The position numbers and the translations under genes were made by a program. The notes below the pieces were generated by a model that was given only the letters and a program-made list of their open reading frames with translations, was not told the DNA's origin and did no database searches. Below are positions 12,401 through 27,400 of a stretch of 27,765 bases of DNA, one piece after another. How positions within the stretch are numbered: position 1 is the first letter of the stretch; each line of letters begins with the position of its first letter. The stretch spans positions 1-27,765 of the forward strand of contig QMOP01000002.1 of assembly GCA_003650255.1 (NCBI GenBank), read 5' to 3'. Origin of the DNA: Caldisericota bacterium (GTDB taxonomy: Bacteria; CG03; B21-G15).

Positions 12401-15400
12401 CCCAGGGCTCATTACATATGAGCCATACTTCACTTGTTGCTGTCCATGTTGAACCATCCCACCATCTTGTCTCTCCCTCTGTTGGATAATCAAGAACTCT
12501 TAAAGAGATCTCAACTTTGTTTACAACTCCAGGAGAATTATCAGCACTTGTTCCATAGATGAGAGTTAATGTATCGTCATAAGTTCCTCCATCTGCTGGA
12601 ACTTCAATTCTTGAAACAGGTGGAGTTGTATCGTAGACAATTATAAATCCGGCATCTGGTACTTCTTCATTTCCTATATTATCTTTCCCTTTACTTCTAA
12701 ATCTATACTCTCCTTCTTTCCATCCCTGATCCCCTGTTAAAGCAGCATCAGTATATGTCCAATCAGTTGTTCCTGTTGCAAGTATCCAGCTTTCTGTCCC
12801 TGAAGTAAATCCTGCACCACTTACAAAATGATTACCTGTTTTTACTTCCTCAATATCAATATAAACCTCCGCAACTTCGCTTGTTGCATCTAATGCTGTT
12901 CCCTGTAAAGTTGATCCAAGTTGTCCTGCTTTATAATGTGTTTCAGGAACCGGAAATATGTATTCTGAAACAGGGCCTGTGTCATCATATGTAAATGTTA
13001 CTCCCTCAGAAGGTGTCTCATGATTTCTTGGAGAAGCATCATCCCTTGCTCTCGACTGGATATTATAAATATGTCCACTTGTCCAGTCAGAGTCATCTAT
13101 ACTGAATGTCCAGTTTCCTTCACTCCCCTCTCCTCCAAAAGAAGGATCGGGTGAGGTTGCCCACCAGTTATCAGGATTTGTGCTCCATCCAGTTGGTGTC
13201 CAGTAATAAGTTGTTGACTCTGTAATATCAGCAATTCTTATCTTAACTTGGTCAACATTTGAACCAGTATCATATGATGTTCCTGAAATTGTGTCAATAT
13301 AGTTGTAAGTTCCTGTTGAAGGAGATGTAACTCCTGAAAGAGGTGGGGTATTATCAAATCTGAACCATATATAATTTACTCCATTATAACTTTCTGAACC
13401 AGCAAGAGCCACATCCTCAACATTTGGTGTTGGAAGTGTTGTATCATATGCCTTACATCTTACCTCATAATCCCAGTTATCATTCAATACCACTTCTGTT
13501 GTTGTCCAGACCCAGTAGGTTGAAGTAATCACAGTATAATTCGGTGTAAAGAATGATTCTGAATCAGAAATTGTATCATCCCATGATTTTGTATTGTGGT
13601 TCCAGAACTGTCCATATGGTGACTTCTTATAAATTGAAATCTTTATATCAGAAAGTCCAAGGGAATCAGTTGCAGTTCCTCTTATCTCAGTTACTTCTGA
13701 ATAATGAAGTGTATGTGCTGGAAATTCTACTCCTGATGTTGGTAATGTTCTATCACATACAAAATTGTGTGCAGAAGGTGTTTCAGGTGTATCCACCGCT
13801 TCTTTGTTTCCAGCTTCATCATAAGCAACTGAGATAACTGTGTATGTCTTTCCATCTATCCATGCATCAGTGCTTATACTCAACTCCCAAGTGAATGGAT
13901 TACTTCCTGTCTGGGTTGCTGTTAATGAGGCAAAATCAATCTGCCATACACTTCCATTATAATAATTTCCATCCTCATCCATTATTATAACCCTCACCTC
14001 TTTAACCTCTGATGGAGCATCTCCTGGATCAGAAGCAGTTCCAGTAATTAAATCAAGATAATCATATCTTCCATCATGAACTGGTTGTGTAATGAAGCTC
14101 TCAGGAGCATCCTGGTCAATCTTGAAGTATCTTGAATCAAAACTTGTCTCCTCATTTCCAATATTATCCCTTGATTTTACTTCAATATAATAAAGTTTAT
14201 CCTTCAACCAGTCGCTCTTATTAAAGTACCAGTTATCTGTTCCTATAACTTCATTCCAGGTTGGTGTTGAACTCCATATAGAATTTGCCTCATCCCAGTA
14301 AGTATTATCCGTTACATTCTTTATCCTTAAATAAACCTTATCAACCAAAGAAGTGGCATCAGATGCAGTTCCATTAATCTGTGAAAGTGTTATAAGTTCT
14401 GCATTCGCTTCTGGTTCCACAATCTTTGAAACCGGTGAAGTATTATCAAAAGTAAATGTGTTAGTTGTAAAATCTGTCTCCCAGTTTGTTGCAATATCTA
14501 TTGCTCTTGAATTTAAATAATATGTCTCCCCTGAACTCCATGTTGGAACAAATAAATAACTCCAGTCAGTTGTTCCATCTACAAGATTCCATGTTATATT
14601 TGGTGTCCAGGAAGAACCAGTCCAGTAATAATTATCTGAATTTCTTCTTATTCTTAAATAAACTTCACTTATTCCTGACTTTGCATCAAACCCTGTTCCA
14701 GCAATTTCATTGAGTTTATTCAAAGTAACTCCATCCTCTGGTTGTGTTATCCTTGTTTCTGGTTCTGTTACATCCATCACAAAACTTATCCAGGATGTCT
14801 CAGAACCAACATTTCCAAGTATATCAACCGCTCTTATCTTAACTTTATAATCATTATCTCCCTCTGCTTTCCAGTCAGGCAGTGCTGTATAACTGAAACT
14901 CACATTATTTCCATCTGGAATATCATAACTTATCCAGGTTGTATTTGTTGAAAATGTTGTTCCAGTCCAGTATTCTGTTGTAGCTCCTACTTTTATAAGC
15001 ATTATCTGAATAACATCAACTCCTGCAGGAGTATCACTTGCTGTCCCATCTATACTTGCTAAATCATTTAGTATATCACCATCATCTGGATTTGTTATTC
15101 CACTTAAAGGACCTGTATTATCAAATGTAAATGTATGGGTATCATAAGTAGTCTGCCAGTTCCCTGCTTTATCTCTACATTTTACTGTAATTCTATAACT
15201 TCTTCCACTTGTCCAAACAGGTGAAGTATAATTCCAGTCAGGTAAAGTTGATGTTGAAACAGAAAGCCATGCAGGTGAAGAGGACCATGCCCCTCCACCC
15301 TGATAATAGTTAGTTGTCTCTATTTCAAGTATCTGTAACAATATCTCTTCAATAGGTGAAATTGGTGTTGTAACAGGAGTATCTTTTGCGGTCCCTGTAA

Positions 15401-18400
15401 TTGAAGGTTGTGAATTTGTGAGTTCACCATCTGTAGGATCTGTAATCTTTGCTTCAGGAATTGATGTATCAAATGTAAAGTAAATCTCTCCTGGAGTTAA
15501 TTGCTCATTTCCTGCTTCATCTGTTGCTTTAACCTGAATTCTGTAATACTTTCCTGAAGTAAATGAAGAAGAATCAATCTCATATTTCCAGTCCTCTGAT
15601 AAATCTCCTTTTGGCAAGGTTGTTATTGTCGCAAGGGGCCATGGAGATGGCTCTGAAGTAACCCACTGTGAACCATTCCAGTAATATGGTGTACCAAATG
15701 GATCCTCTGTTATTAAAACCCTTATATAATCAATTCCACTTCTCTCATCAGTTGAGGTTCCAAGAATTTCATTATTTGTAAGTGCATTCTTATAACTCCC
15801 ATCTTCTGGATAACTGATATTTGCAAATGGCTCCGTTATATCGTAAATAAATATACTTTCAACTTCACTTGTCCAATTATCTGCTTTATCCTTCATCTTT
15901 GCTCTTATTGAATACTGGTGTCCATCAGTCCATATTGCCGTCTCATAAGAAATTGTGTATGTCCATGGAGAAACCCCTGTAGCGTCAATCCAGTAAACTG
16001 TATCCTGCCATTTTTCAGTTGCATCATTCCAGTAAGTTGAAGGATACGTAAGATCTCTTATATAGATTCTCACTAATTCAGGTGGCGCTGGAGAAGAAGA
16101 TGAATTTCCTGTAATCTGAGACACACTATTTTTATCAGAACCATTCGCAGGATCAGTAATTGAAACACTACCAGGTGTTGAATCAAAAATAAATGTTGTT
16201 GTTGAGAATGATATTTCTTCAAGATTTACTCTATCAACTGCTTTTGAATTAAGGATATAAGTATGTTCATCGGTCCAGATTGTATTTGAAACAGAAAATG
16301 TAAATGTTGATGAACCTATATTATAATTACAATTATTCCACGTCTCTGTACTTGTCCACACATTGTTATTTGCATCCCAGTATAAACCTTGAGTCTGGTC
16401 ATAAATTCTTATTTTCACTTCTCCAACTCCTGATCTCCAGAATGGAGGTTTAGGATTATCATCACATGTTCCATAGATGAGAGTAACTGGTTTGTTATCA
16501 CTGTAATAGTCTCCATCAACAGGAAATTCTATTCCTGATTCTGGTCTCAGCTTATCTATAAAGAACCTAATCCATGTCAGAGTTACTTCTGCATTATTCG
16601 CCCAGTCCTTTGCTTTTGAAGTAACCTCATAACTACAACCACTATCAAGATTGTCATCAAGTATTCCTCCTCCATCATAGACCCAGTTAAGTGTTCCGCT
16701 TGCCTGAACCCATTCTTCACTTGTAACCCAAGGATTGTATCCATTCCAGTAATATGTTGTGTTTGTCTCAGGATCATACTTTATAATCTGAAGATAAACT
16801 TTGCTTACTCCAGAATTTGAAAGTCCTGGTCCTAAATCATCCGCACCTGTTCCTTGAATCTGTGGAAGTGAGGAATAGAAATTATCATTTTCCGGGATAC
16901 TTGTTTTTGAATATGGATTTGTTTTATCAAGTTTATATGTGAATGAAACTGTTGAAATCTCAACATTTCCAGCATCATCATATGCTTTTGAAGTTAGCTC
17001 ATATTCATCCTCATACTCCCAGGAAATTCCAGTTGACATCCATATACTCCAGTCAGTTGTGGAATAACAAACACTCCACACTTCCACATTTCTCCACTGT
17101 TTTAACTCATTATCCCACCAGTAACTTTCACCATCAGGAGCATAGTTTCTTTTTATTCTTACCCTTACCTCACTTAAAACTCCAGGATCATTATCAGTTG
17201 CTGTACCATTCACGTCTGGATCATAATTAATTGGTATTGCAGGAAACTCTACTCTTGAGGAAGGAATTGAAGTATCATAAGTAAATGTTATAGAAGAAAC
17301 AACTACCTCCTGATTACAATCAGCATCTGCATCTGAAGGATATGTTATATCATCTATTGCTTTGCTCCATACAGTGTATGTTTCTCCATCTGTCCAACAC
17401 CAGGTTGAAACTCCAAAACTCCAAGTATTACTTCCTGAATCATTCCATAACTCACTTACAGAGGTAAAATCTTGAGTTGCTTTATCATAGTATTTTCCGT
17501 CAGAATTCCTTCTTATCATAACATAAACCTTTCTAACATTTCCAGCTCCAAGATTATCATTACATGTTCCTGAAATCTGATTTACATAATTAACATATGC
17601 ACCATCTGCAGGTGAAACACCTGCTATCTCAGTAACTCCAGATGTGGGTGGCTCTGTATCAAATGTGAATTGATATGTAAAATCAGGTGTTTCAACATTT
17701 CCAGCAACATCAATTGCTCTTACTTCCAGATTGTAAGAATGTCCATTAAACCATACAGCAGTGGGGTAGGCAATATCATATGTCCAAGGAGAAAGACCTG
17801 TGGCATCAAACCAGGTTGAGGTTGAAATCCATTTCTCGCCATCCCAGTAAAGTTCAGTATTTGTATCATACAATCTTAACTGAACCTTACTTACACCTGA
17901 ATTATAAAGTCCTGAACCTACAGGATAATCAGTACTTGTTCCATTTATCTGTGTAATTGAGTTTGCCTTTGCTCCATGAGGAGGCTCAAGAACTTTTGAA
18001 TCAGGAGCATCTGAATCAATATAAAAAGTAACAGTAGAATATGTAACTTCAAGGTTATTAATGTTATCCTCTGCTCTTGTTATAATCTGATACTTATGCC
18101 CACTTGTCCAATTACTTGCAGAAATTGTCTTAATCCATTCAGTTGTTCCATCCGCTAAAACCCAAGTAACTGTTGTTGTTGACCAGTTTGTACCTCCATC
18201 CCAGGATGAATTATCATATGTATCTATTAACTTAAATCTAACCTCTTTAACATCAGCATTAACCTGCTCTGTTGTAGGATAATCCTTACTTGTTCCTGAA
18301 AGAGTTGTTAAATTAACATCTCTATAAAATTCATCTGGTTGTGGAACAACAACATTTGAGTCAGGTGGTGTATTGTCATAGTAGAATGTTGCTGTTGAAT

Positions 18401-21400
18401 AGTTTACAATAACATTGTCAGCATAGTCAGTTGCTCTTGGAATAAGTTTATAAATTCTTCCAGAAGTAAAGTCACTATCAGAAATTCCATTATAAGTCCA
18501 GTTTGGTAGAGTTGAAGTGGAAACTTTAATCCACCTTTCACTTCCCCAACCAGTTCCTGTCCAGTAGTATGATGTTTTGGTATCAAGAATCTTAAGTGAT
18601 ATTGACTTAACTCCTGAGAAATCATCACTTGCTGTTCCATTTATTCCAGTGATATTATTCTGCCATGAACCATCAGAAGGAGATGTAACCTCAACCGTTG
18701 GTGGCTGAATATCAATTGAAAATGTAACATAATTTTCTCCTTCAACATTCGGTGCTGGCTCCTGTGTTTTATCTGTTGCCCTTACCCAGACCCTGTAATT
18801 ATGTCCTGAAATCCAGTCAGGAGCATTTATCTCCCAGTATGTTGCACCTGAGGAAAGTGTTGCTGTAATCCAGTTTTCTGTTTCTGCCCATGTATAGTCA
18901 TCCTGCAAGTATTTCTGAGGAACAGAATCCAAATCAAGGAGTTTTACCTCAACAAAATCAACTCCACTTCCTTCGGTTCCAGCGACATCATCAGTTGTTG
19001 TTCCATAAATCTTTGTGAGCTTATTATTTGTGTTATTGTAAGATGCACCATCAACTGGCCTTATAAATTTTGACTGGGGTGCAAGTGTATCAATAAAGAA
19101 ATCAACATAATTAAGAATCTTTTCAACATTTGCTGGCTGTGATTTATCCTCTGCTTTTGTCTTAATCCTGTACTGATAACCTGTATCAAATGTAACTGTT
19201 GTTACATCAAGTTCCCATCTCTTCTCTGCCTCATAATATGTTGCTTCTATCCAATCCTCACTTGTTGCTGTCCAGTCACCTGTTGCCCAGTTCCACCAAT
19301 TTCCACCAGGCGGTGCTTTTTGAATTGCAACATAAACTCTATTTACTCCTGCAGGATAAACTCCTGAATTAGAATCATCTGCTGTTCCATATATGAAAGG
19401 CAAACTTGAATATCCAACTCCATTTGCTGGATAGGTTGTAATTGAAACAGGTGAAACATTATCAAAAGTAAAAACAAGTCCTGTTCCAAGTGTTGGAGTC
19501 ACATCCTCCCAGTTAGGATAATATTTTGTCCTGTCCTCTGCCTTCACAAATATCTCATATCTATCTCCTGATACCCATGTACTTGTTCCTTTACTTGAAC
19601 TCCAATTCCAAGTTGCTACAACTCCTGGGTCAGAAGGAAGAAGTCCCGAAGTATAATCAAGCCATACCTCTGTTATAACCCATGTTGACCCATTCCAGTA
19701 ATATCCCTGATTCGGGTCATTCTTTCTTCTTATAGCAATCTTTACATTATTTACTCCTGTTGTTGTATCACTTGTTGTTCCAGAAATTGTAGTAAGGTCT
19801 GACCTGTAAGAGTTATTTGCTGGATCTGTTATCTCTGTGTTGGGTGGAGTATTGTCAAAAATAAATGTCCAGGTTGTAAATGAAACTTCAACATTTTCAC
19901 CTGGATTCTGAGTATTATCAAATGCTTTTGGATTTATGTAGTATCTAAGTCCTGAAGTCCAGAGTGTAGATGAAACATTCAAAGTATAACTTGCACTTGA
20001 AGCATAAGCAGTAAATTCATCTGCAACAAGCCATGTCTCCCCTCCAAAAGGACCATTTGGTGTTGTAAGGTATCCACCTCCTTCTTCTTTTATTCTTAAC
20101 TCAATCCTCTTAACTCCTGCTGGATATGGACCTGATGCAATATCTGTTGCTGTTCCTGAGATATTGTCAAGAGAAGAGTATGACCTTTCAAGAATATCAA
20201 GATTTGTATTGGATACAGGATAGACAACACAGCTTGTTGAAGGAGTATTATCAAAATAGAATATACTTCCTGTTCCTGGAGTTTCTATATTTCCAGCATT
20301 ATCCTTTGCATAAACCTGAATCTGATACTTATGTCCTGAAGTCCAGTTTCCATTGAAATCTTTACTCCATGAATAATTTCCACTTCCAAGGTCATTTAAT
20401 GAATCAACTGTTGCCCAGTTATCTGGCTCATTGGGCTCCCATGCAGTAAGCCAGTTCCAGTAATAGTATGTATTCGGATTTGTAATATCTGCTACTCTTA
20501 CCCATATCTGAACTATTCCAGAACCAAATGTTCCGTCTGTTCCAGTTCCTGAAAGAGTGATTAAACTTCTATAATAATCTCCTGAAATCGGTATTTCTAC
20601 ATCTGATTGAGGATCATCAGCATCATATTTAAATGTAACTGTTCCAAAACTTTCCTCATAATTTCCAGCATTATCAACTGCCCATGAATTTATCTGATAT
20701 TCTACATTATTACTCCAGATACTATCATCTTTCCACCACCAACTTGTTACATCAGGCGATAATGTTGCCTCATTCCACCAGTCACCACTTTCTGAAGCAG
20801 GATCAAACCACAACCCCTGCTCCTCATCCCAGTATTTACCATCCTGCCTCTTTATCCTTATATAAACTTTATTCACAACCCCAGGAGAAGCATCAAAACA
20901 TGTTCCTTTAAGTGTTGGTTTTGTATTAACATCGGAAACAGGATATGTTATTCCTGAATCTGGCAAACTTGTATCATAAATAAATGTATTTGAATCAATA
21001 CCCGCACTATAATTTGTATCATAATTTCCTGCTTTATCAAGTGATCTTGCCACAACAAGATATTCAATTCCATTCTCCCATGTAACTGTAGGATAGTTTA
21101 TTGTATATGACCAGTTTCCACTTGTATTAATACTTATCCATTCCTCTGTTGCATACCAGTTCTGATCAGCATCACTTAAATAATATCCATCACTCAATCT
21201 TATAATCTGTATCTCAACCCTTTCAACTCCTGAACCAGCATCTGAGGATGTCCCAGAGATTATCTGGGGATTGCCATATGAATAGTATTTATCATCCTCT
21301 GGAACTGTTATTCCTGTCTCAGGTGGTGTTATATCATATATGAAGTATGAATATGGAGAAAGTTGAGTATTTCCTGCAAAATCAATTGCTTTTGTCTGTA

Positions 21401-24400
21401 ATCTATACTGATGTGTTGATGTCCATGCATTTGTATCAATACTTAAACTCCAGTTCGGTTCTGAATCACTTGCTAAAAGCCAGTAGATTGAACCCTGCCA
21501 TGAACTGCCATTCCAGTAAGAACTTATGTTTACATCATATACTGCTACATAAACCCTGTCTATTCCTGCTTTTTCAGGAGCAGTGGGATCATCCTGTGCT
21601 GTTCCTGATATTGTTGAAGGTGGTGTGTTGAGATTTGCATTGTTCTGCGGACTTACAACTCCAACTGTTGGTGATGAATAATCAATGTAGAATGTCCTTG
21701 TTGAAAAATTCACTTCTTCATTTGGAACATTATCAATTCCCTTTACATTTATTAAATACTTTCTGTTACTTGTCCATGAACCTGTAAAATTATAACTCCA
21801 ATCAGTTGTTCCACTTACAAGTAGCCATGTAATTGTTGCTGTTGACCAGCTTGTTCCTGTCCAGTATTTTCCATCTGTTTCATTCTTTATTCTTATATAT
21901 ACCTCATCCACTCCTGAATTATAAAGTGGATACCCTTCAAATGTTCCCTCTGGCAGGTCCTTACTTGTTCCGGAAATTAAATTTAAACCCTGTAAATAAT
22001 CTCCTTCCTGTGGATTTAAAACAATTGACTCAGGAGAAGAAGAATCAAAGTAAAATGTTGAGGTTGAAAGAGTTGTTTCAATATTATTCGCATTATCAAC
22101 TCCTCTTGGAACTGCAAAATATTTATGTCCATCAGTCAAATCTGAAGTTCCTATTCCAGTATAACTCCAGGAGGGAGTTGAAACCGAAACATCAGTAAGC
22201 CAGATTTCTGTTAAAGGCCAGCCAATTCCATCCCAGTAATACCATGTTGTATTGTTTGTTACATCTATTATCTTTAAATTAACCTCTTTAACTCCAGCAT
22301 TTCTATCTCCACCAAAATTATCTGTAACAGTTCCAAATATTCCAGTAAGTGAATTTAAAAATTCATTATTCTTCGGTGAGGTAACCTTTGTATCAGGTGG
22401 CTCCTCATCAACAATAAACTCAACATAATGCGCTGTTTCAACATTTGGCGCTGGATCTGTTGTATTATCTGTTGCTTTTACCCAAACTCTATATCCATGT
22501 CCTGATGTCCATGTCCAATCAACAACTTTCTCCCAGTATGTTGCACCTGAGGAAAGTGATGTTGTAAGCCAATTTTCACTTGTTGTCCAGGTATAATCAT
22601 CCTGTAAATACGGATATCCCTTAACACTTAAATCCTGAATTGCAATCTCAACTTTATTCACTCCACTTCCACCTATCCAGTCAGTGCATGTTCCATAAAT
22701 CAAGTCAAGTTTATTATCTGTTGCATTATAACTTCCTCCATCCTGTGGTTTGAGAATTTTTGACTCTGGTGCAAGAACATCAATTGAAAAATCATTCTGA
22801 TTCCTTCCAAATGTAAATGTTGTCTCCTCATTAGCATCTGTTGGAACCTTATCAATTGCATAAACCCTAATCCTATATTCATGCCCTGAAATCCAGGCAG
22901 AAGTTGGAAAATCAATTATCCATTCTTTTGATACACTATCATAAGATGAGACATTATGCCATACCTCTACATCACTTGACCATGAAGTTGTTGAACTTCC
23001 TCCATCCCAGTATTTTCCTGGTGGAGATTCATTTGGATCAATCTGAATTGAGAATTTCACAACATTTACACCTGCAGGCCATGTTCCAGAATTTGAATCA
23101 TCTGCTGTCCCAGACAAAGTTGATAGTGAACCATAACCAGTATTATGTGCTGGTTTTATTATGCCGGAAACTGGTGGAACATTGTCAAATATGAAGTATT
23201 TTGTTGAAAGAGAAACTTGATAATTTGGATAGTAATCACATGTATCCATTGCCCTTGATATAACTCTATATCTTTCCCCAGAGGTCCACATACTTGTTGA
23301 AACAGAATAACTCCATGAAGTAAATCCAAGCCCACCTGCTTGAATCCACAATGGATTTGCAGTTGCAACCCAGGTTGAACCATTCCAGGCATAATCAGTA
23401 TCATATTTCTTAATCCATATTTCTGTCTTTTCTATCCCTACATCATCAGAACTTGTTCCAGTAATTGCTGTCATATCATTTCCATACCATGGTGTTCCAA
23501 CAAATGCATTATATTCTGGCTTTGTAAGAACTGAATCAGGAGGAGTTGTGTCAATCCAGAATGTAGCAGATGTTAAAAGTGTCTCAACATTATTTGAAGG
23601 ATAATCAACCTTATCATATGCTTTTGATGTAACAACAAAAGATGAACCAGATAACCCTGTCCAGGCAGAAGTTGATATATCAATATACCATGTTGTCCAT
23701 GAGTTTGTTGAGGAGCATGTATTCCATACCTCAACAGCAACCCAGGACTGAGTTGTTTCATCCCACCATTCGTCACTACTACATTTCTTTATTTTAACTT
23801 CTACATAATTCACTCCTGCTGCAATCTTACTTCCACCACCAGCAGAATCAGAACATGTTCCTTTAATCTGTTCCAAAGAGTTAAAAGAATACCCATCCTT
23901 TGGCCAGGTGACAGCACTTTCTGGATCAACATTATCAAAATAAAATGTCATTTCATTTAAACTTTCCTCAACATTTCCAGCATTATCCTTTGCCCATACT
24001 CTTACCTTAAATTCATTTCCTACTGCATTAACCCATGTAGAATCACTCGGGTCAAAATCATTATAAATCCAGGTATTTGGATTTCCAGCAGTAAAGGATG
24101 TTGCCGTCCTTGTAGCAACAACAGTAACCCAGTCATCAACACTTCCTCTCCAGTATCTGTCACCTGCAACATCATAAATCTGTATAAACACATTTGTATT
24201 TGTAAGAACTCCAGAACCACCTCCTGCTTCATTATCAGACGTTGTTCCTTCAATCTGAGAAAGTGTCCTGTAATAAGCATTATTAACAGGAACACTTACA
24301 CCAGAAGTTGGAGATGAAAGGTCAACAATAAATGTTACTGAAGCAGAAACTACTGACCAATTCCCTGCCTTATCAACACATTTTGCTGCTACTTTATATG

Positions 24401-27400
24401 TTATTTCATTTGAGAATATATCAGTTCTATCATAATACCATCCTGTCGTTCCTGTTGCGAGGTTCCAGTATTCAGAAGAAAACCAATCATTCTGGGATTC
24501 ATCATAATAGGTCTTATCCTGCCTCCATATTCTTATATAAACCTTATCAACCTCTCCTGGTGAAGTATCAGATGAAGTTCCCTGAATAACAGGGAAGAAG
24601 TTTACATCACTATCTGGAAATGTTACTCCTGCTGAGGGTGGCGTCCAGTCAACTGTAAATGTAACTGAAGAAATTGCAACAGGAAATACCTCCTGCAGGT
24701 TTCCTGCTTTATCAAGTGCTCTTGCCTTTATTGTATACTTAATTCCATCACTCCAGGTTGTAAGGGTTGAGGTTGAGAATTGATTTGTTGCCTCATTATA
24801 ATTTGCATCAAGCCAGTAAGGACCTGTCAATTCTCCCTGCCATGAAGAACCATCCCACCATGCTTTATCACTTTCTCTCTGAATTGTAATCTCAACCTTC
24901 TGAACCCCTGCACCAGGAGAGTAATCATAAACAGTTCCTTTTATAACATCAGGATACCCATTTGGATAATATCCATCATTTACAGGATACTCAATATATG
25001 CAGTTGGTGTGGAGATATCATATATGAAATTAACGAGTGTTCCATAACTATAATTTCCAGCATAATCAGTAATCTTTGGTTTAATACCATAAGAATGTCC
25101 ATCAGTCCATGTCTTAGTTGGAGTTGGAACATTATAAACCCAGTCAGCTGAATTGTCTCCTATATTAAAATATAAATCAACTCCTCCTGTGTCAGTCCAT
25201 GTTGAGCCATCCCAGTAATAGTCCGTATTAAGGTCCTTTATCATAAGTTCAACTTTCTGAACACCGGCTGCTGTCAAAGGAAGGTCCGGAAAATCTTTAC
25301 TTGTTCCTGTAATCTGTGCAGGAGCATAATTTATACTTCCTATTGGACTTAAAACCTCTCCTTCAGGAGCAGTATTATCAAACAAGAAACTCACAGGATA
25401 AAGTGTAGTTTGTTCATTTGGAACAAAATCATATGCTTTTACTGTCAACCGATAATTCTTTCCTGTCTCCCATGTAACACCACTTGAATCATATGTCCAC
25501 GATGAGACAAACACATTTACATACACAACATGGGAATTACTCGACCATGAGGAGCCAGTCCATGTGTAATTGTCATCCGTATTTCTTATTTCAAGTGTTA
25601 TATAATCAACCTGCCAGTCATCTATACATGTTCCTCTTATCTCTGTAAGTGACTTAAGTTTTGCTCCATCAGAAACATTTGTGATTGTTGCAGTAGGAGA
25701 TACAGTATCATATACAAATTTAATGTGGTTTGCTGTTGTTGTTGACTCCCAGACAGTTGGAGTTGAATTATCACTTGCTTTACATATTATTTCATACTGA
25801 TGTCCACTCTTCCAGGTATTTATATCATATACCCATGTGTATGAACCAGATGCAACAACCCACTGAGGCGAATCAACCCAATTTGCACCATTCCAGTAAG
25901 TTGAACCTTCTGTTAAATCAACTATCTGCAACCTTATTCCATCATAAGCAACCCCGCTTGTTGCATCATTTGCTGTCCCTCTTATTGTATCAAGAAAATT
26001 ATAAAAGTTATCATTCTGTGGTTGTGTAACACGAGATATAGGACCTGTATTGTCAAACCAGAATGTAATCTCGCTATAAACTGTCTGGGTATTACCTGCA
26101 ACATCCCAAGCTTTACTTCTTATTGTGTAGGAAGTTCCTGAGACCCAGAAACTTCCAGATGTATCAAAACTCCATGTATCTGTTCCTGTTGCAACAACCC
26201 AAGCAGGATTTGATTGCCAGGTACCATTATAATATTTTCCTGTTTGATTATTCCTTATCTGAACCCATATTCTATCAAGTGGAAATTCGTCAACCGCTGT
26301 TCCTGTAATTTGTTCCTGAATTGACTTATAACTTCCATCTTGAGGGGATGTTATAACTGATGTTGGAGATACAATATCATAAGTAAAGAAATACTCTGTC
26401 CCAACCTGCTCGTTAAATGAACCATCTCCTTCATTTATATCATCCCTTGCCTTTGCCTGATATCTGTAGACATGACCATGCTTCCATGTAGGAATATTCA
26501 AAAATTCCCAGTTAGGTGAAGTAAATGTTGTTGTTGACCATGTAACAGTTGCAGTCCAAGTTGAATTTATCGGATTCCAGTATTTTCCACCAATAGTATT
26601 ATCTCTTAATGTAATAAGAACATCCCTTACCCCTGCAAGAGAATCAGTTGCAGTCCCTCTTAAAGAGACAACTTTATTTACATAAGAGTTATTATCCGGA
26701 AATACATTTCCAGCCTGAGGTTTCTGTAAATCCATATAGAAACTCACTTCATTTGGAACCTCTTCAAAAACACCTAAATCAGGGTTATATCCTTTTGCTG
26801 TTACCTTATATTGCGTATTGTTATTCCATGCCCATGTTGAAACTGTAAGTCCCCAGTTACCAGAAACAACACTTACCACATTCCATTGAAATACTGTTGA
26901 GGACTTCCACACACCTGATGACTGATCCCAGCAGTACTTATCTGTAAGACGCTCTAATTTTACATAAACTTCAGAACAGTAATCTGCAGTCCCTCTTATT
27001 TCAATGAGTCCATCTGGAGAAATATTATTGTAATAAAGACCTTCTTTTGGTCTTAAAATTGCACTCACAGGCATATTTGCCTGAAACCAAAAACTTGATG
27101 TTGAAACCTTTATATCACTTTCATCATTTCCTGCTTTATCAACTGCCTTTGCTTCAAGAAGATACCTTTCATCAACTGCAGGATTGACCCAGGAAATTCC
27201 GGAAGTTGCCCATTGCCAGTCATTTGTTCCTGTTACCTCAATCCATACAGGTGAAGTAACCCACGCCTCTGCCACTGGGTCCCAGAATTTACTTGATGCC
27301 TCATGCTGCAATTTAACACGAACTTTACTTACAATACCTGGTGCTGTATCAGTTGATGTCCCTGTAAAGTATGCAGGAAGAGTATCCTCATTATAATGAG

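Noticed and set aside
21833..22198. A 121-codon plus-strand open frame
   Set aside because: It is antisense to Ig-like domains 15-16, of low complexity (Leu/His/Tyr-rich), and has no independent coding signs.
23159..24295. Several minus-strand open frames of 60-90 codons in a second frame
   Set aside because: They overlap the giant gene in an alternative frame and arise from the repeated codon pattern of the YW-x-G-x-x-W domains; none has a conserved product.
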